From: Sphingomonadales bacterium Ga0077531 | GTDB taxonomy: Bacteria > Pseudomonadota > Alphaproteobacteria > Sphingomonadales > Sphingomonadaceae | DNA length: 64,000 nucleotides | NCBI GenBank assembly: GCA_001464915.1 | Contig: LNED01000034.1 | Coordinates: 1-64,000 of the forward strand | Reading direction: 5' to 3' | Part shown: positions 18,743 to 27,960 of the stretch, in pieces | Layout: each line of letters opens with the position of its first letter | Numbering within the stretch: position 1 is the first letter of the stretch | Position numbers and translations under genes: made by a program | Notes under the pieces: model-generated | What the model was told of the DNA's origin: nothing | Databases searched by the model: none | The model's input: only the letters and a program-made list of their open reading frames with translations

Positions 18743-21696
18743 AACAACTTCCGCAGATCAATCCCGAGATACAACCCCAGCGGGTCGATCACGAAGGGCT
18801 GGTAATTGATCGGCGTTTCGCCCGTTTCATCGCGCACCTGCCGCTGCGCATCGAACAGGTTGTCCGCGATCAAGCTGACCCGCAAGTCCTTGAGGAACCC
18901 TTCGTTCTTGCCCGTCACTTCGCCCATGTTGGCGAACACGCGCAGGTTGAAGGTGACGATATCATCGAACGCCAGATCGCTGCCCGCCACCGTCCCGTCC
19001 AACCGGGTCTCGCCGGTATAGATGCCCGAAAGGCGGAAGCCGACGCCCTTGCCGAACAGACCTGCTTCCAAGCGGCTCGAATGGCGCGGCAGGCCGAAGG
19101 CACCGGTCGCCTGACCATCAAGCTGATCGAGCGGGTTGAGCCCGGCTGCGATCAGGATTTCATTATCGAGCTCAATCGAATGGGTGAGGTTGAAGAAATA
19201 CCGCCAGCCGGGGAAGCTGCGCTGCGCCAACGGGTTGAACGCCGGGCCACCCGCAGGAGCGCCGCCAGCCGCAGGCGCACCGCCCGCTGCCGGAACGCCT
19301 GCCGGAGCGCCGCCAGGGGCGCCCTGCCCCGGTGCGCCGCCAAACATCGCCGGATCGACGCTGCAAATGCGGGTGCGGAATTCGGCCAGTCGCGCCGGAT
19401 CAACCTTGCCATCCGCACCGCGAATCCGCGCCAGCATCGGGGCAAGCCGGGCCGGATCAACGCCGGGGAATTCGGCTGAGATATCTGCGCCGCCATCAAT
19501 CGCAGCGACCAGCTTTTCTAGGAACGCCTGTCCATCGTCGGCACACAGCCGCGTGCGGAAGGCCATGAATTGTTCGCGCTGCTCCGCAGTCGGTGCGCCG
19601 CCCGCGCCGAAACGCGCGGTGCCAGCTGGCGGCGTGGCAGCTCCGGACGTCGGCGCAGGGGGAGGTGCTGCGCCCGCGGGCGCGCCGCCGCCGCCGCCAC
19701 CACCACCACCACCGAAGCCGCCGCGTCCACCGCCGCCAAATCCGCCGCCACCCGCAGGCGCGCCGATGCTGCCGTTGGTCGAGAAGGTGAACTGCACCCG
19801 GTTCGCACGCGTTTCGGCAAAACTGACCGAGCGTCGGTCAATTGCGGTCAGACGGCCATCGGCATCGCGCGTGATCCGGTCCGGAAACGCTGCTTCGATT
19901 TCGGGCGTGATCTGCGGGAAGGCACTGACAACATTGTCCGAACGGTTCTGGACATATTCGACCGTCAGGCGGCTGCCTTCCCAGAACGGCAGCTGCCAGT
20001 TGGCGGCGAATTTCCAGTCGCGCTGTGTCTCGGCCGGAAGGTCGGGATTGCCGCCGGTTGTAACATTCGCCAGCACGGTCTCGCCGCGCGTGAAATCGAA
20101 CACCGGGACGTTGAAATTGGTGATCGTCGGATTGCCCAGCGCCGCCAGCCCCGGTGCAACTTCCCGGTAAATATAGGTGGCCGACAGCGCCAGCCCGTCA
20201 ACCGGCTCCCAATTTAGCCCAGCGTTCCAGTCGCCCAGCACGCCGAAATCGCTGTAATCCTCAATCCCGCCTTGAAGGTTCAGGGTGAAAGTGCCGAGCG
20301 CATCGGCCACGCCCGCGCGGCGGCTAGTCAGCGGCACGACGAGGTTCGCCCCGGTCGAAAGCTGGCGGCGGGTCAGTGTGGCATCCTGAAGCGAGCGCGT
20401 GTCGGCACTCTCGATCCGCTGCCAATCCAACCCGACATCAAATGTCGCCAGCACTTCACCTGCCGGAAGCTCGCCCAAAGGACCTTCGAGCGTGGTGAGC
20501 GATGCGCCGTTGAGCACGCGGCTGCGCGCGATGTCGAACCCGGCTGCAGCATTGGTCGGCAGCGCGCCATCGAGCGCCAACGTCCCCGCCAGCGCCGCGT
20601 CTTCAAACGCCTGCGTATCAAACCGCCGGTCGATCGCAGTCTCGGTTTCGGCCAGCGAGGCATCGAAAGTGCTGGTCAGGCGGAAGGCGTTCACCGGCTT
20701 GGTCACCGAACCCGCGGTTGAGAAGGTGTCGGTCGATGACCGCCGCGCGAGCGGGGTATCCTCGCCGAAAGTGCGCACGATCCCGGGCACATTCGCGTCA
20801 TCGGTCAGCACGACGGTGTTGAGGCCGTCAAGACTGCGGCTTTCGTTGCGCTCGTAATTCAGGTTTGCGGTCAGCGACGTGCCGCTGTCGATGATCGCTT
20901 TCGCCCACGACAGATTGCCTTCGACGCTGAAGGTATCGGCCACCAAACTGCGGAACCCGGCCTGCGCCGGGTCGCCAGCAACGGTCGAAACCGATCCTGG
21001 GGTCTGACGGATATCCCGCTCCGCCTCGGTCAGCAGCGAGCCATCCTGCACCTGAATATTGGCGTTGATCCGCCCGCCATCGGCGATCTTGAGCAGGCCG
21101 ATCTGCTGTTCGTTGCGGGCGAAGCCACCGCGCGAGGGGACTTCGAATTCGAGGTCGACCTGACGGTTGGAATAATTGTCCTTGAGGATCAGGTTGATGA
21201 CCCGGCGATCAGGCGGAAAGCCAAAGCGCTGGGCGACTTCTTCAGGGAACACCTCAACCCGGGCCAGTGCTTCGGGCGGGTAATTGGCGAATTCGCGGAA
21301 AGACCCGATGCGGATGCCATTGACGAGGATCACCGGCTGACCGCCGCCTCCGCGCCCGCGCGCCGATCCGGTCTGCGCGCTGATCTGCGCGATCAGATCA
21401 GTGATCGAGGTGACGCCTTCGGCCGCAATTGCCGCTTCATCGAGCTGGAGCAGCGGGGCCTGTTCGACCAGCAACTGACCGCGCACCCGCCGTCCGCTGA
21501 CCACAATCTCGTCACCCGAAGATGCCGCCGTGCCGCTGGCGGTATCGGGCTCTTCTTCTTCCTCGGTATCGGGCGCTGCTGCTGGCTGCGGTTGAGCCAG
21601 CGTCGCCTCATTGGCCAGCAACGGCAAAGCCACCGCGAGGCTGGCAGCACAAGTGCCGGCGCGCAGCACCGCGCGGGATAGCGAGGAGAGGTTCAT
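18739..21696 (-). CDS. TonB-dependent receptor with a large Gly/Ala-rich, Cys-containing insert
   Basis: The 985-residue protein has a signal peptide (about residues 1-34), an acidic linker (TEEEEEPD), a plug domain (DEIVVSGRRVRGQLLVE, then VILVNGIRIGSF) and a long beta-barrel ending in GLYLGIDLRKLF with terminal Phe. It should be an outer-membrane importer energised by TonB. Between barrel strands at about residues 648-823 lies an insert of about 175 residues: a poly-Gly/Ala/Pro stretch, a predicted helical segment with two copies of FRTR(L/I)C, and a second Ala/Gly-rich stretch. The plug is unusual in being followed by ALARVEVFPEEVAQRFGFPP. The ligand is unknown and no transport operon is adjacent. 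Confidence 0.87.
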   Translation of the reverse strand: MNLSSLSRAVLRAGTCAASLAVALPLLANEATLAQPQPAAAPDTEEEEEPDTASGTAASSGDEIVVSGRRVRGQLLVEQAPLLQLDEAAIAAEGVTSITDLIAQISAQTGSARGRGGGGQPVILVNGIRIGSFREFANYPPEALARVEVFPEEVAQRFGFPPDRRVINLILKDNYSNRQVDLEFEVPSRGGFARNEQQIGLLKIADGGRINANIQVQDGSLLTEAERDIRQTPGSVSTVAGDPAQAGFRSLVADTFSVEGNLSWAKAIIDSGTSLTANLNYERNESRSLDGLNTVVLTDDANVPGIVRTFGEDTPLARRSSTDTFSTAGSVTKPVNAFRLTSTFDASLAETETAIDRRFDTQAFEDAALAGTLALDGALPTNAAAGFDIARSRVLNGASLTTLEGPLGELPAGEVLATFDVGLDWQRIESADTRSLQDATLTRRQLSTGANLVVPLTSRRAGVADALGTFTLNLQGGIEDYSDFGVLGDWNAGLNWEPVDGLALSATYIYREVAPGLAALGNPTITNFNVPVFDFTRGETVLANVTTGGNPDLPAETQRDWKFAANWQLPFWEGSRLTVEYVQNRSDNVVSAFPQITPEIEAAFPDRITRDADGRLTAIDRRSVSFAETRANRVQFTFSTNGSIGAPAGGGGFGGGGRGGFGGGGGGGGGGAPAGAAPPPAPTSGAATPPAGTARFGAGGAPTAEQREQFMAFRTRLCADDGQAFLEKLVAAIDGGADISAEFPGVDPARLAPMLARIRGADGKVDPARLAEFRTRICSVDPAMFGGAPGQGAPGGAPAGVPAAGGAPAAGGAPAGGPAFNPLAQRSFPGWRYFFNLTHSIELDNEILIAAGLNPLDQLDGQATGAFGLPRHSSRLEAGLFGKGVGFRLSGIYTGETRLDGTVAGSDLAFDDIVTFNLRVFANMGEVTGKNEGFLKDLRVSLIADNLFDAQRQVRDETGETPINYQPFVIDPLGLYLGIDLRKLF

Positions 21697-21932
21697 TATG
21701 TCCCTTTACGTCAATAATATTACCGAGGAGGCTTTTTGCCTTTCTACGGTGAGCAACTTTGATACGGCTTCAACCATGCCAAAGATGCGCTTTCCTGTCT
21801 GAACAGAAGCCGCGCGCGCTCAGTGTGTGAGCCCTCTAAAGCACGAGTCTTCCCTTTTGGTTCCCGCATCGCTAAAGCGCAGCCCCACATCGACGGGCGT
21901 ATTGTGCGCCGCAAAAGAAACAAAGGAATTTC

Positions 21933-22178
21933 ATGGCCAAGGAAGAACTCCTCGAAATGCGCGGGCGCGTGGTTGAGTTGCTGCCCAATGCGATGTTCCG
22001 GGTGGAGCTTGAAAACGGCCATGAAGTGCTGGGCCACACCGCGGGCAAGATGCGCAAGAACCGCATCCGCGTGCTGGTCGGCGACGAAGTGCTGTGCGAG
22101 CTGACCCCGTACGATCTCACCAAGGCGCGCATTACCTATCGCTTCATGCCGGGTCGCGGCGGCCCCGGGCCTCAGTAA
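21933..22178 (+). CDS. infA: translation initiation factor IF-1
   Basis: IF-1 binds the ribosomal A site during initiation. The 81-residue product matches the whole OB-fold ([46 protein letters not shown]) and then carries a tail [10 protein letters not shown] of about 10 residues, which lengthens it from the usual 72. This tail is typical of sphingomonads. AAAGGAATTTC precedes the ATG. It heads the cluster infA-maf-RNase E/G-yacG. Confidence 0.98.
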   Translation: MAKEELLEMRGRVVELLPNAMFRVELENGHEVLGHTAGKMRKNRIRVLVGDEVLCELTPYDLTKARITYRFMPGRGGPGPQ

Positions 22179-22193
22179 TTGCCCGCTGCCCAG

Positions 22194-22766
22194 ATGGGCG
22201 CGCTGCATCTCACCTTAGCTTCGGCATCACCCCGGCGGCGCGAGCTGCTCGGGCGGCTTGGCCTTGCCCCGGACGCGGTAACGCCTGCCGACATAGACGA
22301 GACCCCGCACAAGGGCGAATTGCCGCGCGCCTACGCCTTGCGCATGGGACGCGCGAAGGCGCTTGCGGTGGAAGCACCCGGCTTTGTCCTGGCGGGCGAT
22401 ACCGTGGTGGCCGTGGGGCGGCGGATTCTGCCCAAGACTGAAACCGAAACCGAAGCCCGCGCCTGTCTCGAACTGATGAGCGGGCGGCGGCATCAGGTGC
22501 TGTCCAGCGTGGTGCTGCGCGCGCCCGATGGAACAATGCGTGAGCGGTTGTCCGAGACGGTGGTGCATTTCAAACGGCTCTCAGACGAGGACATCGCGGC
22601 ATATCTCGCTGGCGGCGACTGGCGCGGTAAAGCGGGCGGTTATGCCATTCAGGGCGCGGCGGAAGGGCTGATCGAATGGATAAGGGGCAGCCATTCGGGC
22701 GTGATGGGCCTGCCGCTGTACGAAACGCGCGCGCTGATGAAGGCGGCGGGATTTCCCATTGCCTGA
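22194..22766 (+). CDS. maf: Maf family nucleoside triphosphate pyrophosphatase
   Basis: Maf proteins hydrolyse non-canonical or excess NTPs to the monophosphate. The 190-residue product has LASASPRRRELLGRLGL at the start (the SxSPRR site), ADIDETPHKGE, VLAGDTVVAVGRRIL with the catalytic Asp, and YAIQGAAEGLIEWIRGSHSGVMGLPL near the end. ATG 22194 is chosen; TTG 22179, directly after the infA stop, is an alternative adding five residues. It overlaps the next gene by 8 bp. Confidence 0.94.
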   Translation: MGALHLTLASASPRRRELLGRLGLAPDAVTPADIDETPHKGELPRAYALRMGRAKALAVEAPGFVLAGDTVVAVGRRILPKTETETEARACLELMSGRRHQVLSSVVLRAPDGTMRERLSETVVHFKRLSDEDIAAYLAGGDWRGKAGGYAIQGAAEGLIEWIRGSHSGVMGLPLYETRALMKAAGFPIA

Positions 22767-23730
22767 ACGCACAGCGCCTGAGTGGCTGATCGAAGACGGC
22801 ATCGGCGAAACCCGTGCGCTGCTGATCGAAGGTGAGCAAGTATTGGCAGCGCGGCTCATTTGGTCAGGCGAACTGCGCGCAGGCGAGCAGTGCAAAGCCA
22901 AACTCACAGCCAAACTGGCAGGCACCCGGCGCGGGGTGGCACTGCTCGACAATGGCAGCGAGGCGCTGGTCGATCACTTGCCGCCCGGCGTGACCGAGGG
23001 CCAAATGCTCGACGTCACGATCACGCGCGCCGCGCTGGCTGAGCGTGGACGGTTGAAACGCGCACAGGCGCGGGTGGTGTCGGGTGAGGCCGCCAACCCG
23101 CAGTCGCCCTTGCTCAATGGCACGAACGTTCGCCACTTCCCCACAGGGCTGTGGGAGGAGGTGTGGCACGCCGCATCCTCAACCAGCCTCGATTTTCCCG
23201 GCGGCGAAATCCTCGTCAGCGTTACCCCGGCGATGACTGTCATCGATGTCGATGGCATAGGCGCCCCGCGCGATGTGGCGCTGGCGGCGGTGCCCGCGAT
23301 TGCGCGTGCGCTGCGCTGGTTCGACATCGCCGGAAACATCGGGATCGATTTTCCGACACTAGCTGCCAAGGCAGATCGCCGCGCGGTCGATGAAGCTCTG
23401 GACGCGGCGCTGGCGGGCTGGCCGCACGAAGGCACCGCGATGAACGGCTTCGGCTTTGTGCAACTGGTCGCGCGGCTCGAAGGGCCATCGCTGCTGCACC
23501 GATTCGCCACCTCGCGCGTCGGCATGTGCGCCCGCTACGCTCTACGGATTGCCGAGCGCGCCGAAGGACATGGCCCTTTGATAGAATTGCGGGTTCACCC
23601 CGCACTGAAAGCCAAGCTCAAACCCGAATGGCTGACCGAACTTGCCCGCCGGACAGGGCGCGAAGTGCGAGTGGAAACCGATCCCGCCCTTGCGCTCGAA
23701 GCGCCGAGCGCCCAAATCATCTCCACATGA
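22759..23730 (+). CDS. minimal RNase E/G-family ribonuclease
   Basis: The 323-residue protein matches the RNase E/G core: N-terminal WLIEDGIGETRALLI, an S1-like part (GEQCKAKLTAKLAG), and the DNase I-like catalytic region with the metal-binding Asp pair in VIDVDG and NIGIDFPTL. It ends before the zinc-link Cys pair and small domain of full-length enzymes, so it is a shortened form common in this lineage. Translation must start at the rare codon TTG 22759, because there is no in-frame ATG or GTG near the conserved N-terminus. It overlaps maf by 8 bp and yacG by 4 bp. It may act in rRNA or mRNA processing. Confidence 0.88.
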   Translation: MPERTAPEWLIEDGIGETRALLIEGEQVLAARLIWSGELRAGEQCKAKLTAKLAGTRRGVALLDNGSEALVDHLPPGVTEGQMLDVTITRAALAERGRLKRAQARVVSGEAANPQSPLLNGTNVRHFPTGLWEEVWHAASSTSLDFPGGEILVSVTPAMTVIDVDGIGAPRDVALAAVPAIARALRWFDIAGNIGIDFPTLAAKADRRAVDEALDAALAGWPHEGTAMNGFGFVQLVARLEGPSLLHRFATSRVGMCARYALRIAERAEGHGPLIELRVHPALKAKLKPEWLTELARRTGREVRVETDPALALEAPSAQIIST

Positions 23731-23915
23731 GCACGACATCATCCAAACCCTGCCCGATCTGCCGTAAGGCTCGTACCGAGCAATTTCACCCCTTCTGCTC
23801 GCAACGCTGCAAGGATCGCGATCTGGCGCGGTGGTTCTCGGATTCCTACACCGTGCCCGGCCCGCCCGCTGACCCGGAAGTGATCGCCTCGAACGACTGG
23901 CGCGATCAGGATTGA
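23727..23915 (+). CDS. yacG: DNA gyrase inhibitor YacG, four-Cys zinc finger
   Basis: This 62-residue protein has the YacG zinc ribbon CPICRK-(x)n-FCSQRCKDRDLARWFSDSY. In E. coli YacG binds GyrB and blocks DNA binding. The start overlaps the ribonuclease stop as ATGA. The gene is short but every family residue is present, and it is the last of the infA-maf-RNase-yacG series. Confidence 0.93.
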   Translation: MSTTSSKPCPICRKARTEQFHPFCSQRCKDRDLARWFSDSYTVPGPPADPEVIASNDWRDQD

Positions 23916-24014
23916 TCGGGGTGGAATAAACCCCCTTGCCAACCCTCGCCGCCTTCGCCATAGGGCCGCTCTCATTTGCTCGCCGGGTCAAGAAACCCGT
24001 CGCTCGCAGCGAAT

Positions 24015-24089
24015 GCCCGAGTAGCTCAGGGGTAGAGCAGCGGATTGAAAATCCGCGTGTCGGTGGTTCAAATCCGCCCTCGGGCACCA
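24015..24089 (+). tRNA. tRNA-Phe (anticodon GAA)
   Basis: A complete cloverleaf: acceptor stem GCCCGAG (24015-24021) pairs with CTCGGGC (24079-24085), discriminator A at 24086, encoded CCA at 24087-24089. The anticodon arm is GCGGA-TTGAAAA-TCCGC with anticodon GAA, and the T arm contains GGTTCAAATCC. It stands alone between yacG and purC. Confidence 0.97.
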
Positions 24090-24128
24090 TTCGCTGAAAA
24101 GGGCCATTCGCCCAGAGGGAAAGTGTCG

Positions 24129-24932
24129 ATGTCCCGCCGCACCAAGATCTACGAAGGCAAGGCCAAGATCCTCTACGAGGGCCCAGAGCCAGGCACGCTC
24201 ATTCAATATTTCAAGGATGATGCAACCGCCTTCAATGCCGAGAAAAAAGGCACGATCAACGGCAAGGGCGTGATCAACAACCGCATCAGCGAACACGTGT
24301 TCACGCGGCTGGCGCATATCGGCATCCCCACCCACTTCATCCGCCGCCTGAACATGCGTGAGCAGTTGATCCGGCAGGTCGACATCATCCCGATCGAAGT
24401 CGTGGTGCGCAATGTCGCGGCGGGATCGATCAGCAAACGCCTCGGCATCGAGGAAGGCGAGCCGCTGCCGCACACCTTGATCGAATATTACTACAAGGAC
24501 GATGCGCTGGGCGATCCGCTGGTCGCCGAAGAGCACATCGCCTGCTTCAACTGGGCCACCAACGAGGAAATGCACGACATTTCGTCGATGGCGATCCGTA
24601 TCAACGATTTCATGTGCGGGATGTTCGCCGCAATCGACATCCGACTGGTCGACTTCAAGCTCGAATTCGGGCGCCTGTACGATGGCGATTACAGCCGCGT
24701 GATTCTGGCTGACGAAATCAGCCCCGATGGCTGCCGGTTGTGGGATATGGCGACCGGCGAGAAGCTCGACAAGGATCGGTTCCGCCGCGACCTTGGCGGC
24801 GAGGAAGAAGCCTACCGCGAAGTCGCCCGCCGCCTTGGCCTGCTCAACGGTGAAGATACCGGGCCAGGTGAGGTGTTCGACCTGTCGCACGCGCGCTCGC
24901 GCCTGCGCGGCACACCGCCTTTGAAAAAGTAG
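24129..24932 (+). CDS. purC: phosphoribosylaminoimidazole-succinocarboxamide synthase (SAICAR synthetase)
   Basis: PurC joins CAIR and aspartate with ATP in purine synthesis. The 267-residue product shows [15 protein letters not shown], the ATP-site segment [39 protein letters not shown] and [14 protein letters not shown], all standard. ATG 24129 has GAGGG 9 nt upstream; a GTG six bases earlier is in frame. The other purine genes in this window, purS and purQ, lie 5.5 kb downstream, beyond a protease and a TonB receptor. Confidence 0.97.
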   Translation: MSRRTKIYEGKAKILYEGPEPGTLIQYFKDDATAFNAEKKGTINGKGVINNRISEHVFTRLAHIGIPTHFIRRLNMREQLIRQVDIIPIEVVVRNVAAGSISKRLGIEEGEPLPHTLIEYYYKDDALGDPLVAEEHIACFNWATNEEMHDISSMAIRINDFMCGMFAAIDIRLVDFKLEFGRLYDGDYSRVILADEISPDGCRLWDMATGEKLDKDRFRRDLGGEEEAYREVARRLGLLNGEDTGPGEVFDLSHARSRLRGTPPLKK

Positions 24933-25018
24933 GGCGATCAAGAAATAGGCTGACAGGCTGGTTTCAGGCCTTACTCTCTCGCCCTGTGCCTATCCGAGCG
25001 AGAGACCCTTCGAAATTG

Positions 25019-27877
25019 ATGCGACTGCCAATGCTTGCCGCCAGTCTGCTGCTGGCGCTGTCTCCGCTGGCGTTCACCACCGCGCTTGCCGCGCAGGATG
25101 CGCCTGCGGCCGAGGCGCCAGTCGAAGCCCGTGCGCCGGTCTGGCCGTTCGAGGTCAGCGATGTCCCTGTCGATCCCGGCTACACCTTCGGCCAGCTCGA
25201 GAACGGGATGCGCTATGTCATCCGTCGCAACGCCACGCCCGAAGGCACCGCGCTGGTTCGGCTGCGTATCGGATCGGGTTCGCTGGAAGAGCGCGCGGAC
25301 GAGCGTGGTCTGTCGCATTATCTCGAACACATGGCCTTCAACGGATCGAGCGGAATTCCCGAAGGCGAGATGATCAAGCTGCTCGAACGCGAAGGGCTGG
25401 CGTTCGGCGCGGATACCAATGCTGCGACCGGGTTTGAGCACATCACCTATATGCTCAATCTGCCGCGCAATGACGCTGCGCTGCTCGACACCGCGCTGGT
25501 GTTGATGCGGGAGACGGCGAGCGAGCTGACCATCGCGCCCGACGCGGTGGCGCGCGAACGCGGCGTGATCCTGGCCGAACGGCGCGACCGCGCAGGCTTC
25601 CAACAGCGCAATTTTGAAGACAACATCGTCTTCCTCGCCCCCAGCGCGCGCTATGCTGAGCGCTTGCCGATTGGCGACATCGCCACGCTGGAAAGCGCCT
25701 CTGCCGAGGCAATCCGCGGGCTGTATCAACGCACCTACACGCCCGCCAACACCGTGCTGGTGGTGGTCGGCGATTATCCCGTGGCCGGCGTTGAAGCGGC
25801 GATCCATGCGCGCTTTTTCGACTGGCAGGCCGCCCCTGCCCCGCCCAAGCCCGAGGCTGGCCCGATTGACGTGAGCCGCAAGGGGCTGACCGACATTCAC
25901 CTCGACCCCGCACTCTCCGAAAGCGTGACGATCACCCGCCTCGCCCTGTGGCAAGACCGGCCCGACACCATCGCCAACCGCCGTGCGGCGAGCCTGCGCA
26001 GCGTCGGGTATGGCATCATCAACCGCCGCCTTGCCCGGCTGGCGCGCGGCGAAGACGCCCCGTTTCGCGGGGCGAGTTTCAGTTCGGGCGACCTGTTCGA
26101 AGATGCGCGCATCACCAGCCTTTCGGTCAGCAGCGCCGACGGGCAGTGGCAAAAGGGCGTGTTGGCCGCGACGCGCGAGGTTAATCAGGCGCTGACCTAT
26201 GGCTTCACGCAGGCCGAGGTGGACGAACAGATCGCCAATACCCGCACCGCGCTGGAAAACGCCGCCAAGGCAGCGGCGACGCGCGGGCACACGGCGTTTG
26301 CAGGCGCTGCGCTGGCGGTGCTGAGTGACGAGCGGGTGCCGGTCACGCCCGATTGGCAGCTTGCTTCGTTCGAAGCGCTCGCCCCCGAGATAACCCCGCA
26401 GGCCGCATGGCAGGCAGTGCTGGCCGATGCCGCGCCATTGGACGAGCCGCTGATCCGCTTCGAAGGCCGTACTGCGCCCGATGGCGGCGAGGTGGCCCTG
26501 CGCGGTGCCTTTGCAGACGGGTTGGCGCTGCCGATTGCGCCGCCCGCCGACAATGGCCCGCTTGCGTTCGGGTATAACGAGTTTGGCCCGCCGGGAGTGG
26601 TGATCTCGGACACGGTGGAGCCAAAACTCGGCCTGCGCTTCATCCGCTTTGCCAATGGGGTGCGGCTGACGCTCAAGCCAACCACCATCCGCGAAGACCG
26701 CGTTGCCTTCAGCCTCGCTGTCGATGGCGGCGATCTGATGAACACGGCAGACGCGCCGTTGCGTGTCGCGCTGACCGATTCGCTCGCGCTGGGCGGGCTG
26801 GGACGCCACAGTCAGGATGAGCTCGCCAGCGTGCTCGCCGGGCGCAGCGTTGGAGTGGGCCTGTCGAGCACAACCGATGCCTTTGCCACATCAGGCACCA
26901 CCACACCGCGCGATCTGACGCTGCAATTGCAGGTGCTGACCGCGCTGCTGACCGATCCCGGATACCGGCGCGAGGGCGAGGAGCGGTTCCGCAAGGGGAT
27001 CGACAACTACTTCGCCACGCTCGATGCGACACCGGGCCGCGCGCTAGGGACGGCGCTGGGCGGAATTCTATCGGACAATGATCCGCGCTTCAGCTTGCAG
27101 CCGAAAGCGGCGTTCATGGCGCTCGACTATGCCGGGCTGAAGTCGGCAATCGGTGACCGCTTGTCGCACGGTGCAATCGAACTGGCAGTGGCGGGTGATT
27201 TTGACCAAGCCGAAGCCATTGCAGCGGTGGCAGCGACACTGGGCGCCCTGCCCCCGCGCGAGCCCGAGTTCTTACCTCGTGAGGAGGCTCGCACCCGCAG
27301 CTTCACCGCGCAGCGCGGGCCGCGCACGCTGACCCACACGGGCGAGGCAGATCAGGCGCTGGTGCAATGGACATGGCCGACCACCGATGACAGCGATCAT
27401 GCCGAAACCCTGCGGCTCGGCCTGCTGGCGCGGGCGCTACGGATCGTGCTGACCGATACTCTGCGCGAAGAGTTGGGGCAGGCCTATTCCCCCTCGGCCA
27501 GCGCGGGCAACAGCCGGTATTATCGCGGCTATGGCACCTTCAGCCTCTCAGCCTCGGTCGATGTCGCCGAGGTTGCGGCGACTCGCGCGGCGGTTGCCAA
27601 GGTGCTCGGCGACCTGCGCACCGCGCCCTTGTCCGCCGACCTGATCGAACGTGCCCGCCGCCCGCTGCTCGAAGAATATGACAACGCCCTGAAGGATCTG
27701 GGCGGCTGGATCAGCCTCGCCGCCCGCGCGCAGAGCGAGCCGGAGCGGCTGGCTCGCTGGCACGCTGCGCCCGATCTGATCCGGGCGATTACGCCAGAAG
27801 ACTTGCACCAGACCGCGCTGCGCTGGCTCACCACCGATGGCGCGGTCGAGGTGCTCGTCGAACCCGCCGCCAAATAG
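25019..27877 (+). CDS. periplasmic M16-family zinc metalloprotease (insulinase/pitrilysin type)
   Basis: The 952-residue protein has a signal peptide (MRLPMLAASLLLALSPLAF, cleaved after about ALA). The inverted zinc motif HYLEHMAFNG (HxxEH) lies near residue 96, with the downstream Glu in ARERGVILAERRDR about 75 residues later, as in active M16 subunits. The rest holds three more M16-like domains including the Tyr/Arg-rich segment LGQAYSPSASAGNSRYYRGYG near residue 825. It is a full-length four-domain enzyme that degrades peptides in the periplasm. GTG 24986 is an alternative start but would bury the signal peptide. A strong terminator follows 13 bp after the stop. Confidence 0.93.
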   Translation: MRLPMLAASLLLALSPLAFTTALAAQDAPAAEAPVEARAPVWPFEVSDVPVDPGYTFGQLENGMRYVIRRNATPEGTALVRLRIGSGSLEERADERGLSHYLEHMAFNGSSGIPEGEMIKLLEREGLAFGADTNAATGFEHITYMLNLPRNDAALLDTALVLMRETASELTIAPDAVARERGVILAERRDRAGFQQRNFEDNIVFLAPSARYAERLPIGDIATLESASAEAIRGLYQRTYTPANTVLVVVGDYPVAGVEAAIHARFFDWQAAPAPPKPEAGPIDVSRKGLTDIHLDPALSESVTITRLALWQDRPDTIANRRAASLRSVGYGIINRRLARLARGEDAPFRGASFSSGDLFEDARITSLSVSSADGQWQKGVLAATREVNQALTYGFTQAEVDEQIANTRTALENAAKAAATRGHTAFAGAALAVLSDERVPVTPDWQLASFEALAPEITPQAAWQAVLADAAPLDEPLIRFEGRTAPDGGEVALRGAFADGLALPIAPPADNGPLAFGYNEFGPPGVVISDTVEPKLGLRFIRFANGVRLTLKPTTIREDRVAFSLAVDGGDLMNTADAPLRVALTDSLALGGLGRHSQDELASVLAGRSVGVGLSSTTDAFATSGTTTPRDLTLQLQVLTALLTDPGYRREGEERFRKGIDNYFATLDATPGRALGTALGGILSDNDPRFSLQPKAAFMALDYAGLKSAIGDRLSHGAIELAVAGDFDQAEAIAAVAATLGALPPREPEFLPREEARTRSFTAQRGPRTLTHTGEADQALVQWTWPTTDDSDHAETLRLGLLARALRIVLTDTLREELGQAYSPSASAGNSRYYRGYGTFSLSASVDVAEVAATRAAVAKVLGDLRTAPLSADLIERARRPLLEEYDNALKDLGGWISLAARAQSEPERLARWHAAPDLIRAITPEDLHQTALRWLTTDGAVEVLVEPAAK

Positions 27878-27890
27878 CGCGCAGCCATAG

Positions 27891-27925
27891 AAAAAGCCGG
27901 CAGGTCATCCCCCTGCCGGCTTTTT
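27891..27925. terminator. bidirectional intrinsic terminator
   Basis: AAAAAGCCGGCAGG (27891-27904) pairs perfectly with CCTGCCGGCTTTTT (27912-27925) around a 7-nt loop. The 9-bp GC stem is flanked by A5 and T5, so it works on both strands, ending the M16 gene and the convergent TonB receptor gene. Confidence 0.95.
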
Positions 27926-27960
27926 CCTTGTGGCACTTGCCCCTTGCGGGAGGTTTAGCC

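Noticed and set aside
18511..20170. Plus-strand open frames over the TonB receptor's Gly-rich region
   Set aside because: They arise from GC-rich repeats read in reverse and give Arg- or Pro-rich products; the receptor frame is continuous on the other strand.
24971..26809. 612-codon open frame antisense to the M16 protease gene
   Set aside because: Long antisense frames are expected in GC-rich coding sequence; the product has low-complexity composition, no domain, and the sense gene is certain.
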